Origin: CANJBX01 sp035556735
GTDB lineage: Bacteria > Pseudomonadota > Alphaproteobacteria > Rhizobiales > Xanthobacteraceae
Reading direction: 5' to 3'
DNA length: 64,000 bases
NCBI GenBank assembly: GCA_035556735.1
Contig: DATMFF010000008.1
Location: 297,357 to 361,356, forward strand
This document shows, piece after piece, positions 62,741 through 64,000 of this stretch (the first letter of the stretch is position 1; each line of letters opens with the position of its first letter). The notes under the pieces were generated by a model, which worked only from the letters and a program-made list of their open reading frames with translations, made no database searches and was not told the origin of the DNA. A program made the position numbers and the translations under genes.

Positions 62741-64000
62741 ATGATCAAGTTCATCCTCAACCTTCGCATCGGCACCAAGCTGGCGGTAACGTCGGCAATG
62801 GGCGTGCTGCTCGTGCTCGGCATGCTGGCGACCCAGATCGCGAGCAACGCGTCGATCATGGCAGCCAACGGCAACGCGCTGACGCAGCAGTCGATTGCGG
62901 GCGAATCGGCAGAAGCCAAGGCGGCCGCGCGCGGGTTACAGACGGGATTACGGGACCTGCGGCTGGCCCGCATGTCGGAGGACGCGCAGAAAGCGATGGA
63001 GTACCTGCAGGAACGGTCCAACTCGATCGCCAGCATCACGACGGCCCTGCAGAAGAGCGTCGAGAAGCCGGAAATCCGGCAACAGGTCGAAAAAATCCGC
63101 TCGCTCGCGGATCAGTTCATGGCGCGTGCCAAAGAGGTGGCAGCGTTGCGGGCCAAGGCGTTCGAGATCGGCCAGTCGATCGATGGGTCTGACGCCGTAG
63201 CCAGCGAACTGGCCGCACTGGATGATCAGGTCAGCCGCATCTTCCAGGAGCGTGCCCTGCCGATCGGCGCGGAGATGGAGGCTCTGACGAACCGGATCGT
63301 GGATGCGGCCAAGCAGACTGCACTCGAGCAGGAGAAGTTGGCGGCCCAGGCAATCGCTTCAGCGGAACGTGTCGGCATCGGCCTCGGTCTTGCAGTTATG
63401 GTGGTTTTGATCGGCGCCACGGTGTTCTCGATGTTCACCATCGCGCGTCCGATGAAGGCGCTGACCGGTGGCATGCTGGAGCTCGCCGACGGCAACTTCG
63501 ACGTGGTACTGCCCGGGCTCGGCCGCAGGGACGAGATCGGCGACGTCGCCGCCGCGGTCGAAGCCTTCAAGGTCAAATCGGCCGAAAAGGCACGGCTTGA
63601 AGCCGAGGCCAAGGCCGAGCTCGACCGGAGAGCATTGGCGGACCGGACGGAGCGGGAGCGGGTCGCCGCGGAGGAGAAGGCGCAGGCCGACAAGCGCGCG
63701 GCGAGCGAGCGCGACGCTGCCACTGCGAAGGTGATGAGCGAGTTCGACGCCGCGGTCGGCGGCATCGTCAAGGCGGCGATGGAAGGCGACTTCAGCCAGC
63801 GCGTGCCGCTCGAGGGCAAGGACGGCGTGATCCGCAACCTCGCCGGGGCGCTCAACACCATGTGCGAGAACATCGGCACGGTGATGAACGACATGGTGCG
63901 GATGATGAGCGCGCTCGCCGAGGGCGACCTCACGCGCCGCATCACGGCGGAGTATCACGGCACGTTCGCAACGTTGCGCGACAGCGCCAACATGACGGCC
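62741..64000 (+). CDS. Methyl-accepting chemotaxis protein, N-terminal part
   Basis: The first 420 codons of a chemoreceptor that runs off the window. Membrane helix 1 lies at about residues 13-30 (TKLAVTSAMGVLLVLGML), then a helical periplasmic domain of about 170 residues, and membrane helix 2 at about 205-225 (VGIGLGLAVMVVLIGATVF). A HAMP domain (IARPMKALTGGMLELADGNFD) is followed by an extended, charged coiled-coil (AEKARLEAEAKAELDRRALA) and a second HAMP pair (AAMEGDFSQRVPL and SALAEGDLTRRIT). The signalling tip lies outside. GGAG precedes the ATG. Ligand unknown. Confidence 0.93.
   Translation, partial: MIKFILNLRIGTKLAVTSAMGVLLVLGMLATQIASNASIMAANGNALTQQSIAGESAEAKAAARGLQTGLRDLRLARMSEDAQKAMEYLQERSNSIASITTALQKSVEKPEIRQQVEKIRSLADQFMARAKEVAALRAKAFEIGQSIDGSDAVASELAALDDQVSRIFQERALPIGAEMEALTNRIVDAAKQTALEQEKLAAQAIASAERVGIGLGLAVMVVLIGATVFSMFTIARPMKALTGGMLELADGNFDVVLPGLGRRDEIGDVAAAVEAFKVKSAEKARLEAEAKAELDRRALADRTERERVAAEEKAQADKRAASERDAATAKVMSEFDAAVGGIVKAAMEGDFSQRVPLEGKDGVIRNLAGALNTMCENIGTVMNDMVRMMSALAEGDLTRRITAEYHGTFATLRDSANMTA

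Overview
The window reads as about 64 kb of chromosome from a high-GC alphaproteobacterium, most likely Hyphomicrobiales (Rhizobiales), perhaps near the Xanthobacteraceae or Nitrobacteraceae. The signs are the ChvG-ChvI / HPr kinase / EIIA / HPr / AhcY locus next to pckA, a HPr kinase reduced to its C-terminal domain, a class I lysyl-tRNA synthetase, a PodJ-like Sel1 polarity protein, a TauE plus TIGR02186 pair and a DUF6460 protein. The placement is inferred from gene content, not from a database search. I saw no phage, insertion sequence, CRISPR array or rRNA. One tRNA-Gly(CCC) is present.

Layout. 0-11 kb: end of a GMC oxidoreductase, mepA, a PAS-GGDEF-EAL protein, lepA, a class II glutamine amidotransferase, and two divergent polytopic membrane proteins (one GT39-like). 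11-25 kb: ahcY, ptsH, an EIIA-Man protein, hprK, an RND efflux operon with its TetR regulator, chvG, chvI, a HugZ-like FMN protein and pckA. This is the usual rhizobial carbon/envelope regulatory locus, but the efflux operon sits between chvG and hprK, and the pump gene overlaps hprK. 25-34 kb: DUF1330, MFS, a frameshifted DUF1003 gene and a four-gene beta-oxidation operon. 34-43 kb: the PodJ-like protein, TauE/TIGR02186, a NRAMP-related transporter, an MBL hydrolase, an EamA transporter and a LysR regulator. 44-51 kb: all four ligase-associated DNA-damage genes (PdeM phosphoesterase, DEXH helicase, MBL exonuclease, PP_1105-type ATP ligase) in two divergent pairs around a TPR methyltransferase. 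51-58 kb: DUF6460, pyrD, an S24 regulator, a Tat-exported beta-carbonic-anhydrase-like protein, class I LysRS, a solute-binding protein, SCO, two small proteins and the tRNA. 58.5-62.4 kb: a compact operon of a beta-CASP/MBL nuclease, a type 2 thymidine/AMP phosphorylase-like enzyme and a divergent PRPP synthetase. The window closes inside a chemoreceptor gene.

The strongest non-coding signals are: two TetR operators with the same half-sites and spacing (CTGACGA-N10-TCGTCAG) before tetR and before the pump operon; a 22-bp near-palindrome before ahcY, like operators of methionine-cycle regulators; two copies of a composite dispersed repeat (a forward unit plus a degenerate inverted unit) at 13.55-13.67 kb and 38.14-38.28 kb; and two clear intrinsic terminators, after ahcY and after pckA.
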